This document shows positions 47,861 through 55,714 of a stretch of DNA of 60,997 nt, one piece after another. Positions within the stretch are counted from its first letter, which is position 1, and each line of letters opens with the position of its first letter. The notes beneath the pieces were generated by a model that saw nothing but the letters and a program-made list of their open reading frames with translations, made no database searches and was not told where the DNA came from. Position numbers and translations under genes: made by a program. Source of the stretch: Granulicoccus phenolivorans DSM 17626 = NBRC 107789 = JCM 15570 (lineage in GTDB: Bacteria > Actinomycetota > Actinomycetes > Propionibacteriales > Propionibacteriaceae); assembly GCF_000423085.1 (NCBI RefSeq), contig NZ_AUHH01000025.1, forward strand, positions 1 through 60,997, given 5' to 3'.

Positions 47861-47900
47861 GCTCCACTGCGCTCCACCCTACTCCACCTCGCTCCACTTC
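47861..47900 (-). promoter_or_regulatory. MraZ operator: four GTGGAG boxes at 10-base spacing
   Basis: Read on the minus strand, GTGGAG occurs four times, with its complement CTCCAC at 47862, 47872, 47882 and 47892. MraZ is known to bind direct TGGG-like repeats spaced by about one helix turn upstream of its own gene, so this is the probable autoregulatory site. The repeats lie within 45-85 bases of the start codon. Confidence 0.85.
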
Positions 47901-48243
47901 CTCCATCATTTGGGCCGGTGCTGGCGTCCGCGTGTTGCGTTTTGATCACGAATCGGCAGAATCGGTGCGGGATCTCCGAAGGCGGACGGACCGGTCGAGT
48001 TTGTTGCGGCGGGCCTTCTGCACCGATCGCGGGAACGCGTAAGGTGGTGTTCCGGGCAGATCGACCAGTCCGGGCATCTGCGCGGAACCGATCATCTGAA
48101 TCCCTCGCCGCGCGGCATCGGCACGAATCCGATGGCGCCGTTGGAGAACCCATGCTTCGAGCCTTCGGGCGGCGGAGCTGAAGTGGCTGTGAGCGCCCGT
48201 CGCTCGGAGTGTTGTTGTTGCTGGATGTTGATGGAGGAAGCAC
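47901..48243. other. Divergent control region, mraZ / moxR
   Basis: This stretch of 343 bases has no convincing gene; one open frame on the minus strand has an Arg-rich, unconserved translation. It should contain the promoters of both the mraZ and the moxR operons. I could not assign -10 or -35 elements with confidence. Confidence 0.4.
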
Positions 48244-49281
48244 GTGAGCTCCACGTACGGCCAGGGTTACCTGGACGCCAATCCGACAGAGACCACGTTC
48301 GGTGGTCGCCGCGGTATGGGACCGATTCCGCGTACCGCGACCGTGGAGGACGTGGCCCGGGTCACCGCTCAGGTCCGCGCGGCCATTGAGCAGGTGATCG
48401 AGGGCAAACGCTCGGCGATCGAGATTGCCCTGGTCGTGCTGCTGGCCGAGGGCCACCTGCTGCTGGAGGACAAGCCCGGGGTCGGCAAGACGATGCTGGC
48501 CCGCGCGATCGGCCGCTCGATCTCGGCCTCGGTCCGCCGGCTGCAGTTCACCCCCGACCTGATGCCCTCCGACATCACCGGTGTCTCGGTGTACAACCAG
48601 GAGCGTCGGGAGTTCGAGTTCAAGCCGGGCGGCATCTTCGCCAACATCGTCGTGGGTGACGAGATCAACCGCGCCTCGCCGAAGACCCAGTCCGCGCTGC
48701 TCGAGGCGATGGCCGAGCGCCAGGTGTCGGTCGACGGCACCACCTACGGGCTGGAACTGCCGTTCATGGTGGTCGCCACCCAGAACCCGATCGAGATGGA
48801 AGGCACCTATCCGCTGCCCGAGGCGCAGCGCGACCGGTTCATGTGCCGCATCGAGATGGGCTACCCGGCCCGCAGCGCCGAGCTGGACATGCTCGAGCAT
48901 CACGGGGCCCGCAACCCGCTGGACTCCCTCCAGCCGGTGACCGACGCCGACACCATCATGACCCTGATTGAGGCGGTCAAGGAGGTCTATGTCGCTCCCC
49001 CGATCCGGGAGTACCTGGTCGACCTGATCACCTCGACCCGGGAGAACAAGCAGTTGCGGCTGGGTGCCTCACCGCGTGCCTCGCTGCAGTTGCTGCGCGC
49101 CTCCCGGGCGTACGCCGCGATGCAGGGTCGCGACTACGTGAATCCCGATGACGTCGCCTTCCTGGCCGGACCGGTGCTGGCCCACCGCGTACTGCCGGTG
49201 ATGACCAGCACCAACCCCAACGACGTGACCGAAATCATCGACTCCTGCGTCCGTTCGGTCCCGGTTCCGGATCGGAAGTAG
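48244..49281 (+). CDS. MoxR-family AAA+ ATPase
   Basis: The 345-residue product is a MoxR ATPase, a chaperone-like AAA+ protein. It has the Walker A motif EDKPGVGKTMLARA near residue 75, Walker B VVGDEINRASPKTQ, the sensor segment ATQNPIEMEGTYPLPEAQRDRF and an Arg-finger/lid region with GASPRASLQLLRASRAYA. MoxR proteins usually work with VWA and DUF58 proteins; the next gene, three bases away, is a DUF58 gene. The GTG at 48244 is used. Confidence 0.95.
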   Translation: MSSTYGQGYLDANPTETTFGGRRGMGPIPRTATVEDVARVTAQVRAAIEQVIEGKRSAIEIALVVLLAEGHLLLEDKPGVGKTMLARAIGRSISASVRRLQFTPDLMPSDITGVSVYNQERREFEFKPGGIFANIVVGDEINRASPKTQSALLEAMAERQVSVDGTTYGLELPFMVVATQNPIEMEGTYPLPEAQRDRFMCRIEMGYPARSAELDMLEHHGARNPLDSLQPVTDADTIMTLIEAVKEVYVAPPIREYLVDLITSTRENKQLRLGASPRASLQLLRASRAYAAMQGRDYVNPDDVAFLAGPVLAHRVLPVMTSTNPNDVTEIIDSCVRSVPVPDRK

Positions 49282-49284
49282 CCC

Positions 49285-50550
49285 TTGAAGCGCAACCCGT
49301 GGAATCTGCTCACCGGTCGCGGCAAGCTGTTCCTGATCGTGGGCCTGGCCGTCCTCATCGCCTCGATGCTGCTGGGTCAGCGCGATGTGCTGTGGCTCGG
49401 CTGGCTGTTCATCCTGCTGCCGATCATCGCGGTCCTGCTGATCGGGAGCACCCGGCTGCAGCTGACCTGTGAGCGCAGCAGCGATCACGACCGGATCGAG
49501 ATCGGCGACCAGGTCGAGGAAGTGCTCGTCCTGGACAAGCAGGCCAGCCGGATCCCGACCGGCCTGCTGCTGTTCGAGGACCATCTGCCCCAGGCCCTGG
49601 GGGCTCGCCCCCGCTTCACCGTGACCAAGGGTCTGGGCGCCTGGCAGCGCCGGATCTCCTACCCGCTGACCGGACATCAGCGGGGTCGGTTCAGCATCGG
49701 CCCCCTGCTGGTCCGCAGCACCGACGCGTTCGGCCTGGTCCAGTTCGACCGCCAGTTCAGTGCCACCTCCGAGCTGTTGGTGACCCCGAAGGTGCACAAG
49801 CTCGGGATGATGCGCAATGTCGGCGGCGGCGGCGCCTCCGGCGAGACCCGTCCGCAGCGGCTGGGCGCGGTCGGCCAGGACGATGTGCTGATTCGCGAAT
49901 ACCGCGAGGGTGATGACGTACGCCGGGTGCACTGGCGCTCGACCGCCCGCCGCGGTGAACTGATGGTGCGTCGCGAGGAGCAGGCCTGGGATCCGAGCAT
50001 GACCCTGGTGCTGGACAACCGCGCGTCCCGGCACGCCGGCTACGGCCCGGAGTCCTCCTTCGAGGAGGCGGTGTCGATCGCCGCCTCGGTGGCGCTGCAT
50101 TTCCAGGGCGACGGCTACGACGTCGACATCTACGACATCCGTGGTCCGATGATTCCCGGGCTGATCAGCCGGCAGATCACCGCCGACCATCTGCTGCTGG
50201 CCTACACCGATGTGGTGGAAGTGCCCGACACCGAGGTGTCCGGCGAACTCAAGGGTGCGCTGAACGGACAGAACGGACAGTTGATCCTGGCCGTGATGGG
50301 CCGGATGACGGTGCCGGATGCCGAACTGTTGCTGCGCAGCCGCCGCAACCGGGCGCAGGCGATGCTGGTGGTCCTGGATGTGGACAGCTTCACCGCGCCG
50401 GCCGATCGGATCTCGGTCGAGGCCCGCAGTGAACATGACGCCGCGGTGGAGCTGCTGCGCAGCCATCACTGGCGGATCAGCGAGGTCCGCCGGGGGCTGC
50501 ACGCCCCGGACGTGTGGACGTCGCTGGAACGGATGGGAGAACGAGTCTGA
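49285..50550 (+). CDS. DUF58 membrane protein
   Basis: The 421-residue product has two N-terminal transmembrane helices (LFLIVGLAVLIASMLLG and DVLWLGWLFILLPIIAVLLI), a beta-rich middle region, and the DUF58 core with IREYREGDDVRRVHWRSTARRGELMVRREEQ. The start is TTG at 49285, three bases after the moxR stop, with a weak GGAAG site. DUF58 proteins are typical partners of MoxR ATPases and transglutaminase-like proteins. The precise role is unknown. Its stop overlaps the next start by one base. Confidence 0.93.
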   Translation: MKRNPWNLLTGRGKLFLIVGLAVLIASMLLGQRDVLWLGWLFILLPIIAVLLIGSTRLQLTCERSSDHDRIEIGDQVEEVLVLDKQASRIPTGLLLFEDHLPQALGARPRFTVTKGLGAWQRRISYPLTGHQRGRFSIGPLLVRSTDAFGLVQFDRQFSATSELLVTPKVHKLGMMRNVGGGGASGETRPQRLGAVGQDDVLIREYREGDDVRRVHWRSTARRGELMVRREEQAWDPSMTLVLDNRASRHAGYGPESSFEEAVSIAASVALHFQGDGYDVDIYDIRGPMIPGLISRQITADHLLLAYTDVVEVPDTEVSGELKGALNGQNGQLILAVMGRMTVPDAELLLRSRRNRAQAMLVVLDVDSFTAPADRISVEARSEHDAAVELLRSHHWRISEVRRGLHAPDVWTSLERMGERV

Positions 50551-52748
50551 TGAGCTTGCGGCTCAGAACCAGTGACCGCCTTTCGTTGGCGGTCATCATT
50601 GCGGTGCTGTTGGCCTCGGTGACCCTGCTGCCCCTGACCACCGACCGCAGTTATCTGGTGTTCTCCTCGATCCTGGTGGTTGCCCTCGGGGTGATCTCGC
50701 TGATCCTGCGCCGCTTCCGGCTGGATTCGGGACTCGTGCTGCTGATCCAGGCGGTGTTCACCGCGGTGTTCCTGTTCCTGGTCTCCGGCACCTTCGGTGG
50801 CGACGGGAACATCTTCAGCAACTTCCTCGGTCACTACACCGAGGCCACCGACTTCCTGCGCAGCCAGGCGGCCCCGCTGCCGCCGAATCCGGGTGTGACG
50901 CTGTTGCTGGTGACCGCGGTCGCGGTGGTGATGCTGCTGACCGATGTGATGGTCCAGGCGATCGAACGGCCGGTGTGGGCGATTGCTCCGCTGGTCACCC
51001 TGTTCCTGGTCCCGGCCCTCGGCCTGCGCGACGACATCAACTTCTGGTACTTCGCGGCGGTCGCGGTGGGCTACCTGGTCATCCTGATGGCCGAGGGGAT
51101 CAGCCTGACCGATCTGTGGCCGCGGCGGATCCGGCGGAGCAGCTCGGAGCGCCGCGGTGGCGCGATGATCCGGATCCTGGCCACGACGGTCGGGATCCCC
51201 GCGCTGATCTTCACCTTCGTGCTCGGCATGATCACCCCGACGCTCAACTCCGACGGCTGGGGCCTGAGCAAGCCCAAGGGCAACGACGGGCCGCTCCAGC
51301 TGACCGACCCGACCCTGGATCTGCGCCGCAACCTGAACCAGCCGGAGAATCGGCTGGTGCTGAGCTACACCACCGATCAGCCCAGTGGCGCGTACCTGCG
51401 GATGGCGTCGCTGCCGGTGATCAACCAGAACGGCTGGCAGCTGACCGGGATGCAGCTCAACTCGGGCAACAACCTGCCGCCGGCGGCCGGCTACCAGGCC
51501 CGGCCCGGTGATGTGACCCGCAAGACCCAGGTGGAGATCAAGGACTTCCGGTCGGAGTATCTCCCGCTGCCCTACGCGCCGACGTCGTTCAACGCGCCGG
51601 GCCAGTGGGCCTGGGACCGGGAGTCGCTGATGGTGCTGTCGACCGCGTCGAACCGCCAGGATGCGACCCGGAACCTGAGCTACAGCGTCGACAGCGTCGA
51701 CATCCGTCCCGACGGAGCCGGCCTGTCCCAGGCAGCGGCCGGTCACCCGCCGGATGCGCAGTTGACCGCCCCGATGCCGGCCGATATCCCGAACGACATC
51801 GTCGACCTGGCGGTGAAGATCACCGCCGATCAGCAGACCCCGGCGCTCAAGGCGGCGGCGATCCAGGAGTACCTGCGCTCCAACACCTTCACCTACTCCA
51901 CCGAGCCGCTGCCCGGCTCGGGGTATCAGGCGCTGCAGAACTTCCTGTTCACCGACAAGAAGGGCTACTGCGAGCAGTTCGCCGCCTCGATGGCGCTGAT
52001 GGCGCGGGTGGTCGGAATTCCGTCGCGGGTGGCGGTCGGGTTCCTGCCGGGGGAAGCCTCGGGCAAGACCTGGAACGTGTCGATCCGGGACATGCATGCC
52101 TGGCCGGAGCTGTACTTCGAGGGTTATGGCTGGGTGCGGTTCGAGCCGACTCCGGCCTTCGCCGCCCCGGCGTGGAGCGTACGCGGGGAGGCCCCGCCGC
52201 AGTCCGGGGCGCCGACCCCGAGCTCGAACCCGTCGGCGCAGGGCGAACCGACCCCGCAGGCCCCGGCGTCGGAGACCCCGGCCCCACCGCCCGCCGGCCC
52301 CGAGGTCAGCAACGCGCCGTGGGCGCGGATCCTGGCCACCGCCGCCGGTCTGGCGATCATCCTCGGCCTGCTGGTCACCCCGATGTTCGTCCGGATGGCG
52401 CGGCGCAACTCCCGGCTGGAGGCCGTCGGGGATCCCGATGACCGGGTGGAGAACGCCTGGCGGGAGGTACGCGACTCGGTGGTCGACCTGGGTGAGAACT
52501 GGCCGGTCGGTTCGCCCCGGGTGGTCGGTGCGCATCTGGCGCACGATCTGAACGGGACGGCCGCGAAGGCGGCGACCACGCTGTCGCTGATGGTCGAGCG
52601 GGAGCGTTTCGCCCGCAGCCACACCATCAGTGCCGATCTGGCCGCGATCGTCGGTGAGATTCGACACGGCCTGGCGGCGAACCAGGATCGCAGTCAGCGG
52701 ATCCTGGCCACGGTGATGCCCCGCTCGCTGTTCGTCCGGGAGTCCTAG
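50550..52748 (+). CDS. TgpA-like membrane transglutaminase
   Basis: The 732-residue product has five or more N-terminal transmembrane helices (DUF3488/TgpA region), a large outside part and one further helix near residue 600 (ILATAAGLAIILGLLVTPMFV). The transglutaminase core is visible: Cys in KGYCEQFAASMALMARVVGIPSRVAVGF, given here in part, His in DMHAWPELYFEG, and the Asp position reading FEPTP. A Pro/Ala/Glu-rich linker separates it from the last helix. The ATG at 50550 shares a base with the TGA before it. With MoxR and DUF58 it forms a conserved three-gene unit of unknown target. Confidence 0.92.
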   Translation: MSLRLRTSDRLSLAVIIAVLLASVTLLPLTTDRSYLVFSSILVVALGVISLILRRFRLDSGLVLLIQAVFTAVFLFLVSGTFGGDGNIFSNFLGHYTEATDFLRSQAAPLPPNPGVTLLLVTAVAVVMLLTDVMVQAIERPVWAIAPLVTLFLVPALGLRDDINFWYFAAVAVGYLVILMAEGISLTDLWPRRIRRSSSERRGGAMIRILATTVGIPALIFTFVLGMITPTLNSDGWGLSKPKGNDGPLQLTDPTLDLRRNLNQPENRLVLSYTTDQPSGAYLRMASLPVINQNGWQLTGMQLNSGNNLPPAAGYQARPGDVTRKTQVEIKDFRSEYLPLPYAPTSFNAPGQWAWDRESLMVLSTASNRQDATRNLSYSVDSVDIRPDGAGLSQAAAGHPPDAQLTAPMPADIPNDIVDLAVKITADQQTPALKAAAIQEYLRSNTFTYSTEPLPGSGYQALQNFLFTDKKGYCEQFAASMALMARVVGIPSRVAVGFLPGEASGKTWNVSIRDMHAWPELYFEGYGWVRFEPTPAFAAPAWSVRGEAPPQSGAPTPSSNPSAQGEPTPQAPASETPAPPPAGPEVSNAPWARILATAAGLAIILGLLVTPMFVRMARRNSRLEAVGDPDDRVENAWREVRDSVVDLGENWPVGSPRVVGAHLAHDLNGTAAKAATTLSLMVERERFARSHTISADLAAIVGEIRHGLAANQDRSQRILATVMPRSLFVRES

Positions 52749-52770
52749 CGGGTCCCCCGGCAGGTTCGGC

Positions 52771-52813
52771 CCGCCCCGTCGATCGGTGATTCGTTTCCCG
52801 ATCGGCGGGGCGG
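52771..52813 (+). terminator. Terminator of the moxR operon
   Basis: CCGCCCCGTCGATCGG pairs over 16 positions, with one G-T mismatch, with CCGATCGGCGGGGCGG around an 11-base loop, 22 bases after the transglutaminase stop. It is a strong hairpin for ending the rightward transcript. Confidence 0.8.
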
Positions 52814-52847
52814 TTCACGTTCAGGGGTTGCGGGGCCGGAAAACAGA

Positions 52848-52876
52848 ACAACCGTCACCGCAGGGGTGACGGTTGT
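52848..52876 (-). terminator. Terminator of the DUF3040 gene
   Basis: ACAACCGTCACC pairs perfectly over 12 bases with GGTGACGGTTGT around a five-base loop, 24 bases beyond the DUF3040 stop in the leftward direction. Confidence 0.75.
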
Positions 52877-52900
52877 GGCGGGGCCGAGGAGTGGGTGGGG

Positions 52901-53275
52901 TCAGTTCTCCTCGCCCTGCCGACGGCGCCAGCGCTCTTCCATCTTGTCCATGAAGCCGGTGTTGGCATTGGCCTTGGTTTTGCCCGTACGCGGGGTCGAG
53001 CCCGAATCGGCCCGGCGGAACGAGGTGAGCGCCACGACGGTGGACACCAGCATGATCACGAAGCCGACCACACTGAGCACCCAGTGGATCTGCATCCCGG
53101 CGATCAGCGCCACGGCACCGACTACGAACCCCAGACCCGCGAGGGCGGCTCGCTTGCGGTGCAGGACCCGACCCCCCTGGCTACCACGAAGGGTATTGGC
53201 GAGTTTGGGGTCTTCGGCCGCGAGGGCGGCCTCCATCTGGTCGAGGAGCTTCTGCTCCTCATTCGAAAGCGCCAC
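52901..53275 (-). CDS. DUF3040 membrane protein
   Basis: The 124-residue product opens with the DUF3040 signature ALSNEEQKLLDQMEAAL, followed by EDPKLANTLRG. It then has two transmembrane helices (AALAGLGFVVGAVALIAGM and WVLSVVGFVIMLVSTVVAL) and a basic tail ending MEERWRRRQGEEN. The family is confined to actinobacteria and lies near dinB in many genomes; its role is unknown. The GTG at 53275 follows GGAGG by seven bases. Confidence 0.9.
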   Translation of the reverse strand: MALSNEEQKLLDQMEAALAAEDPKLANTLRGSQGGRVLHRKRAALAGLGFVVGAVALIAGMQIHWVLSVVGFVIMLVSTVVALTSFRRADSGSTPRTGKTKANANTGFMDKMEERWRRRQGEEN

Positions 53276-53494
53276 GGTCGCACCTCCATTGTCATGTTCA
53301 GGCCGCCGAGGATCTGGCGTGCTTGTCCGGGCAGGTTCACCGGGCCGGGACCCGGTGAGCAAAAAGTCTGACCAACTGGAGAACGATTCGGATCCGGGAT
53401 TTGTTTCCCGAACCGACCGCGAACGGTATTCGGATGCCCTGAGTCTGACAGGTCATCGTGCTACCGCGTCCTCCAGATGAATCGTACCCAAAGT

Positions 53495-54721
53495 CTACCC
53501 GTCGCGGCGTGTCGTGGGGGCATGATCCCGTCCCCCGGTTTCTGCTGATCCGCTCCGGGGCCGGTGCTCGGTGCGGGTCAGCACCGCGCGTTGCACCGCA
53601 CGGGGACCGAACTTGCGCACCACGGCGTCGATGGCCCGATCCGCCTCCTGCCAGCCCCGGTCCGGCTCGGTCAGTCGGGGTTGCCGGTAGACCCGTTCGG
53701 GCTCCAGCAATCCGCTCAGGCGTACCCCGACCTTGCGGATCCGGGGCCGGGACAGGGCCAGCTTCTGCCACAGGTCGCTGACCCGGTCGTACACCTCCTC
53801 GGTGATGTCGGTCGGTCCGGCCAGGGTCGCCGAGCGGGTGACCTGGGAGAAGTTCGCGAAGCGGATGATCAGGGTCACCGTCCGGGCGTACAGACCGGCC
53901 TCGCGGAGCCGGGAGGTCGTGCGTTCCGACATCCGCAGCAGTTCCCGGCGGACCGCGTCAGGATCGTCGGTATCGCGCCCGAAGGTCTCCTCCGACCCGA
54001 TGCTGCGCTCGGGCACATGGTTGATCACCGGGCGCGGATCGCGGCCCCAGGCCAGATCGCTGAGCACCTGCCCCTGCCGGGGCCCGAAGACCCGGCGCAG
54101 GGTGTCGACCGGGACATGGGCCAGATCGCTGACGGTGTGCAGACCGAGTCGGTGCAGGGCGGTCGCGGTGGACTCCCCCACTCCCCACATCGCCTCGACC
54201 GGCAGGGGATGCAGGAAGGCGACGACACCGTCGGGGGCGACCTCGCGCAGCCCGTCGGGTTTCGCGGCGTTGGAGGCCAGCTTGGCCACGAACTTGGTCG
54301 GGCCGATCCCGACCGAGCAGGGAATGCCCTGCTCGTCGGCGACCATGGCGCGGATCTGTTCCCCGATCGCGGCCGCACCGCGGTCGCCGAGGGCCCCGGT
54401 CAGATCGAGGAAGGCCTCGTCGATGGAGGCCACCTCGACGGTCGGGGTGAAGGTACGCAACAGTTCCACCACGCCCTCGGAGGTTTCGGCGTACGCGTCG
54501 TAGTCCGGCGGCAGGATCACCGCTTTCGGGCACAGCCGGCGGGCGCGGGTCATCGGCATCCCACCGCTGATCCCGAAACTCCGGGCGGCGTAGTTGGCCG
54601 AGAGCACGACTCCCCGACCGGCTCCGCCGACCAGAAAGGGTTGGTCGCGCAGTTCGGGATGATTCCGCAGCGTCACCGAGGCGTAGAAGGCATCCATGTC
54701 GACGTGCAGGATCGTCGGCAC
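53495..54721 (-). CDS. dinB: DNA polymerase IV (Y family)
   Basis: Pol IV is an error-prone polymerase for lesion bypass. The 408-residue product has ILHVDMDAFYASV with the first metal Asp, YAARSFGISGGMP, the second acidic motif in EVASIDEAFLDLTG, the helix-hairpin-helix region and the little-finger domain (RSIGSEETFGRDTDD). A disordered tail with many Arg and no obvious beta-clamp motif follows. The GTG at 54721 has GAGGAGG eight bases before it; the frame is open above but unconserved. The methyltransferase gene lies 119 bases upstream. No SOS box was seen in front of it. Confidence 0.95.
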   Translation of the reverse strand: MPTILHVDMDAFYASVTLRNHPELRDQPFLVGGAGRGVVLSANYAARSFGISGGMPMTRARRLCPKAVILPPDYDAYAETSEGVVELLRTFTPTVEVASIDEAFLDLTGALGDRGAAAIGEQIRAMVADEQGIPCSVGIGPTKFVAKLASNAAKPDGLREVAPDGVVAFLHPLPVEAMWGVGESTATALHRLGLHTVSDLAHVPVDTLRRVFGPRQGQVLSDLAWGRDPRPVINHVPERSIGSEETFGRDTDDPDAVRRELLRMSERTTSRLREAGLYARTVTLIIRFANFSQVTRSATLAGPTDITEEVYDRVSDLWQKLALSRPRIRKVGVRLSGLLEPERVYRQPRLTEPDRGWQEADRAIDAVVRKFGPRAVQRAVLTRTEHRPRSGSAETGGRDHAPTTRRDG

Positions 54722-54840
54722 CCGTGGGCCCTCCTCGGGCAGGGCGAACCGGGTGCCGTGCGGCACGAAGATCCGGGTGTCCCGGGAAGCGTTGCGCGCC
54801 GGTCGGGCGGGCGGACGGGGTTGCGGTGGGCCGGACACGC

Positions 54841-55575
54841 CTACTTCCAGTGCGCGCACAGGTGCAGCCGCGGCGCGACCGCGGCGTACTCGCTGTATTC
54901 CGAGGCCCGGGACTCCAGCGCCAGGAGCTCATCGCTGCGCCCCTCGAGCTCGGCCTGGGGCACCCAGTCGGCCAGCACCCCGATGCCGTGGGTCGCGGCG
55001 ACCAGGAATCCGGCCTCCTTGACCAGCGGGACGAGGTTGGCACCGTCGAGCAGATCGGTGTTCTCCAGCAGGTCGGTCGCCCCGGCGAAATCGCCGGCCA
55101 TCGCCGCCTTGAGGACTCGCGGATAGCGCTGTTGGATCAGCAGGCTGAGCATGCCGCCGGGGCTGAGCACCTGGCTGATCACCTCGAGCACGTGGCTGGT
55201 CCCGGTGACGGTCTGCAGGACCTGATGGCACAGCACCACATCGACCGAATCGGGTTCGATCAGGTTGGCCAGATTGTCCGAATCGCCCTGGATCGCCCGG
55301 ACCCGGTCGGACAGCCCGATCTCGGCGGCCCGGCGCTGGGTGTTGGCGAGCGCATCGGGGCTGGGATCGACGACGGTCACCTGGTGCCCGGCCGCGGCCA
55401 GGGTGGAGGCCACCCCGCCGGTGCCGCCGCCGAGATCGACGATGACCAGGTCTTCCCCGAGGGCGGTGATCTGCTCGGTGAGCAGGTGGATGAGGTGGCG
55501 CTGGGACACCGATCGGCGTGCGTTCCGGCTGGCCACGCTGCCGCGGATCACGCTGCCTCGGACATTGCTCGCCAT
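54841..55575 (-). CDS. Class I SAM-dependent methyltransferase
   Basis: The 244-residue product has the SAM-binding motif I VIVDLGGGTGGVASTLAAAG, the acidic VVDPSPDAL, DSVDVVLCHQVLQTV and LSPGGMLSLLIQQRYP. This is the UbiE/SmtA kind of methyltransferase. It stands between dnaE2 and dinB, so the target might be linked to repair, but nothing in the sequence shows it. ATG at 55575 with GGAGG before it is chosen; an ATG at 55662, also with a ribosome site, would add 29 polar residues. Confidence 0.9.
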   Translation of the reverse strand: MASNVRGSVIRGSVASRNARRSVSQRHLIHLLTEQITALGEDLVIVDLGGGTGGVASTLAAAGHQVTVVDPSPDALANTQRRAAEIGLSDRVRAIQGDSDNLANLIEPDSVDVVLCHQVLQTVTGTSHVLEVISQVLSPGGMLSLLIQQRYPRVLKAAMAGDFAGATDLLENTDLLDGANLVPLVKEAGFLVAATHGIGVLADWVPQAELEGRSDELLALESRASEYSEYAAVAPRLHLCAHWK

Positions 55576-55714
55576 GGGGTCCTCCTCGCTGCCGGCACTG
55601 CCGACACGCCCGGTCGAGAGTGGATCGCCGGGGCTGCCTGATATCTCGATCGTGTTCTTCATGAGCCTACCTTCCTGGGTGTACGGGGACGGAGTGGGTG
55701 GTGCGGGTGGTGGA

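Noticed and set aside
47946-48254. A possible 102-residue gene on the minus strand between mraZ and moxR
   Set aside because: It has no ribosome site, overlaps the moxR start and control region, and its Arg-rich translation shows no family.
53338-53357. A CACCGGG/CCCGGTG inverted repeat between dinB and the DUF3040 gene as the dinB terminator
   Set aside because: It lies more than 130 bases beyond the dinB stop and its short A/T run is on the wrong side for the leftward transcript, so the role is unclear.
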